NCBI GenBank assembly: GCA_005800255.1
Contig: SYGW01000068.1
Coordinates: forward strand, 1 to 8,664
Source: Nitrospiraceae bacterium
GTDB lineage: Bacteria; Nitrospirota; Nitrospiria; Nitrospirales; Nitrospiraceae
Direction: 5' to 3'
DNA length: 8,664 nucleotides
Part shown: positions 7,573 to 8,664 of the stretch, piece after piece
Layout of the letters: every line of letters begins with the position of its first letter
Numbering within the stretch: position 1 is the first letter of the stretch
Translations under genes and position numbers: made by a program
The notes under the pieces: generated by a model
Told to the model about the DNA's origin: nothing
Database searches by the model: none
The model's input: only the letters and a program-made list of their open reading frames with translations

Positions 7573-8664
7573 ATGGATAGCCAATCTGTAGATGGTAGTC
7601 CCTCCGTTGAGGCAGTAGAGTCCTCGGGTCGTCGTATGACCTTGGCGCAGCTAGAGCCTTGGCTCCGTCTGCGAGCGATCGAGGGAGTGGGGGATCTGAC
7701 GGCTCTGCAGTTGGTGCGACACTGGCACTCTCCCGACGCAGTCCTGCGCGCTTCCCGTGATGACTTGATCCAGCAGGGATGCAGCCCGCAATTGGCGGAC
7801 GCGATCAGGCTCGGCCCTGATGGTCCGGCCTGCCGGAACATTGAGCGGGAACTCAGAGCCATCGAGCGCAAGCACATTGAGGTGCTGAGCCTGTTTGACC
7901 CTGGCTATCTTGCGCGATTGAAGATGATTGCGGACCCTCCTCCACTTTTGTACATCACCGGCACATTGACGGAGCAGGATGAGTTGGCTGTGGCGATTGT
8001 GGAGGCCAGGCGTGCGACGGCTGCCGGGCGTGTTCTGACCGAAGGGCTCAGCCATGATTTGGCGGCAGCCGGTATGACGGTGGTGAGCGGGCTCGCGCGC
8101 GGAGTTGACGCGGCGGCCCACCGGGGCGCGCTCGCTTCGCAGGGGCGCACCATTGCGGTGTTGGGCTGCGGGATCGACCGGACCTATCCGCCGGAACATG
8201 ACCGGTTACGCAGGCAGATTGAGGAGCGGGGAGCCATCCTCTCGGAGGTGCCGGTGGGCACGCCACCCCACAGCCATCACTTCCCCAGGAGGAATCGCAT
8301 CATCAGCGGTTTGTCCCTGGGCGTGGTCGTCACGGAAGCCGCCATCAGCAGCGGCTCGTTGATTACCGCGAAATTGGCCGCGGAGCAGGGCCGAGAAGTC
8401 TTCGCCGTCCCTGGCTTTGTGAAGGAAGAGACCAGCCGAGGCACGAATGCCTTGCTCAAAGACGGGGCGGCCTTGGTCGAGCGGGCGCAGGATGTGATCG
8501 ACGCGATCTTGCCGCAATTGGATCCGGTGTTCCGTCTGCGCCTGGAACCTTCTCCAGCGAAGCGCGAGCGAGGCGATCAGTTGGGTAAAGAGGAACGGCT
8601 GGTGTATGATGCCCTGCCCTATGAGCCTCTCACGGTGGACGAGGTGATTGCCGCCACGGGCCTG
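7573..8664 (+). CDS. dprA: DNA-processing protein DprA (Smf), 3' end cut by window edge
   Basis: DprA binds incoming single-stranded DNA during natural transformation and loads RecA; it is also widespread in bacteria not known to be competent. The frame stays open for 364 codons to the right edge. Residues about 28-80 form the N-terminal SAM/helix-hairpin-helix-like part (WLRLRAIEGVGDLTALQLV). The Rossmann-fold DprA domain spans about 118-315, with SGLARGVDAAAH at 172-183, FPRRNRIISGLS at 237-248, SSGSLITA at 259-266 and VFAVPG at 276-281. The visible end (YEPLTVDEVIAATGL) is the beginning of the C-terminal winged-helix domain. The usual VGxR at the first Rossmann loop reads VEAR (Glu144). 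The ATG at 7573 lies 27 bases after the rng stop and has a poor ribosome binding site; ATG 7636 (codon 22) is an alternative, since the first 21 residues look non-conserved. No terminator separates it from rng. Confidence 0.93.
   Translation, partial: MDSQSVDGSPSVEAVESSGRRMTLAQLEPWLRLRAIEGVGDLTALQLVRHWHSPDAVLRASRDDLIQQGCSPQLADAIRLGPDGPACRNIERELRAIERKHIEVLSLFDPGYLARLKMIADPPPLLYITGTLTEQDELAVAIVEARRATAAGRVLTEGLSHDLAAAGMTVVSGLARGVDAAAHRGALASQGRTIAVLGCGIDRTYPPEHDRLRRQIEERGAILSEVPVGTPPHSHHFPRRNRIISGLSLGVVVTEAAISSGSLITAKLAAEQGREVFAVPGFVKEETSRGTNALLKDGAALVERAQDVIDAILPQLDPVFRLRLEPSPAKRERGDQLGKEERLVYDALPYEPLTVDEVIAATGL

Noticed and set aside
5854..7584. A 576-codon open frame on the minus strand opposite rng
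   Set aside because: It is complementary to the codons of a clear RNase G gene, and no protein family is recognisable in it; its length is explained by codon bias.

Overview
The window is a compact, one-directional (+ strand) bacterial chromosomal block. It has high G+C by eye (roughly high 50s percent), intergenic gaps of only a few to 167 bases, and no mobile elements, tRNA, rRNA or CRISPR. It carries a complete rod-shape (elongasome) gene set, so the host is very likely a rod-shaped or helical diderm bacterium. Gene order and protein style would fit a Nitrospirota (Nitrospira-like) or deltaproteobacterial-type lineage, but this is an impression from sequence feel, not a proven assignment.

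Layout: (1) bases 1-341 hold the 3' end of an RDD-family membrane protein gene cut by the window edge. (2) Bases 379-5857 hold mreB, mreC, mreD, mrdA (PBP2) and rodA in order, with gaps of 37, 21, 2 and 45 bases and finally a 4-base ATGA overlap, which looks like one operon. (3) A 167-base gap with possible RNA secondary structure leads into rng (RNase G/E family), 6025-7545. (4) Dinucleotide-tight spacing continues into dprA, which starts near 7573 and runs off the right edge with its reading frame open.

How the genes work together: MreB filaments on the inner membrane, with MreC and MreD, position and activate the RodA glycosyltransferase and PBP2 transpeptidase, which polymerise and cross-link lateral-wall peptidoglycan. 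RNase G is a known genomic neighbour of mre genes (in E. coli rng/cafA lies just downstream of mreBCD-maf); it acts in rRNA and mRNA processing. DprA loads RecA on incoming single-stranded DNA during transformation and has no known direct role in wall growth.

I found no convincing new biological system. The items most worth a second look are a glycine-to-glutamate change in the nucleotide-fold motif of DprA, an acidic insertion in the S1 region of RNase G, a possibly structured rng leader, and weak ribosome-binding sites for mreC, mrdA and dprA.
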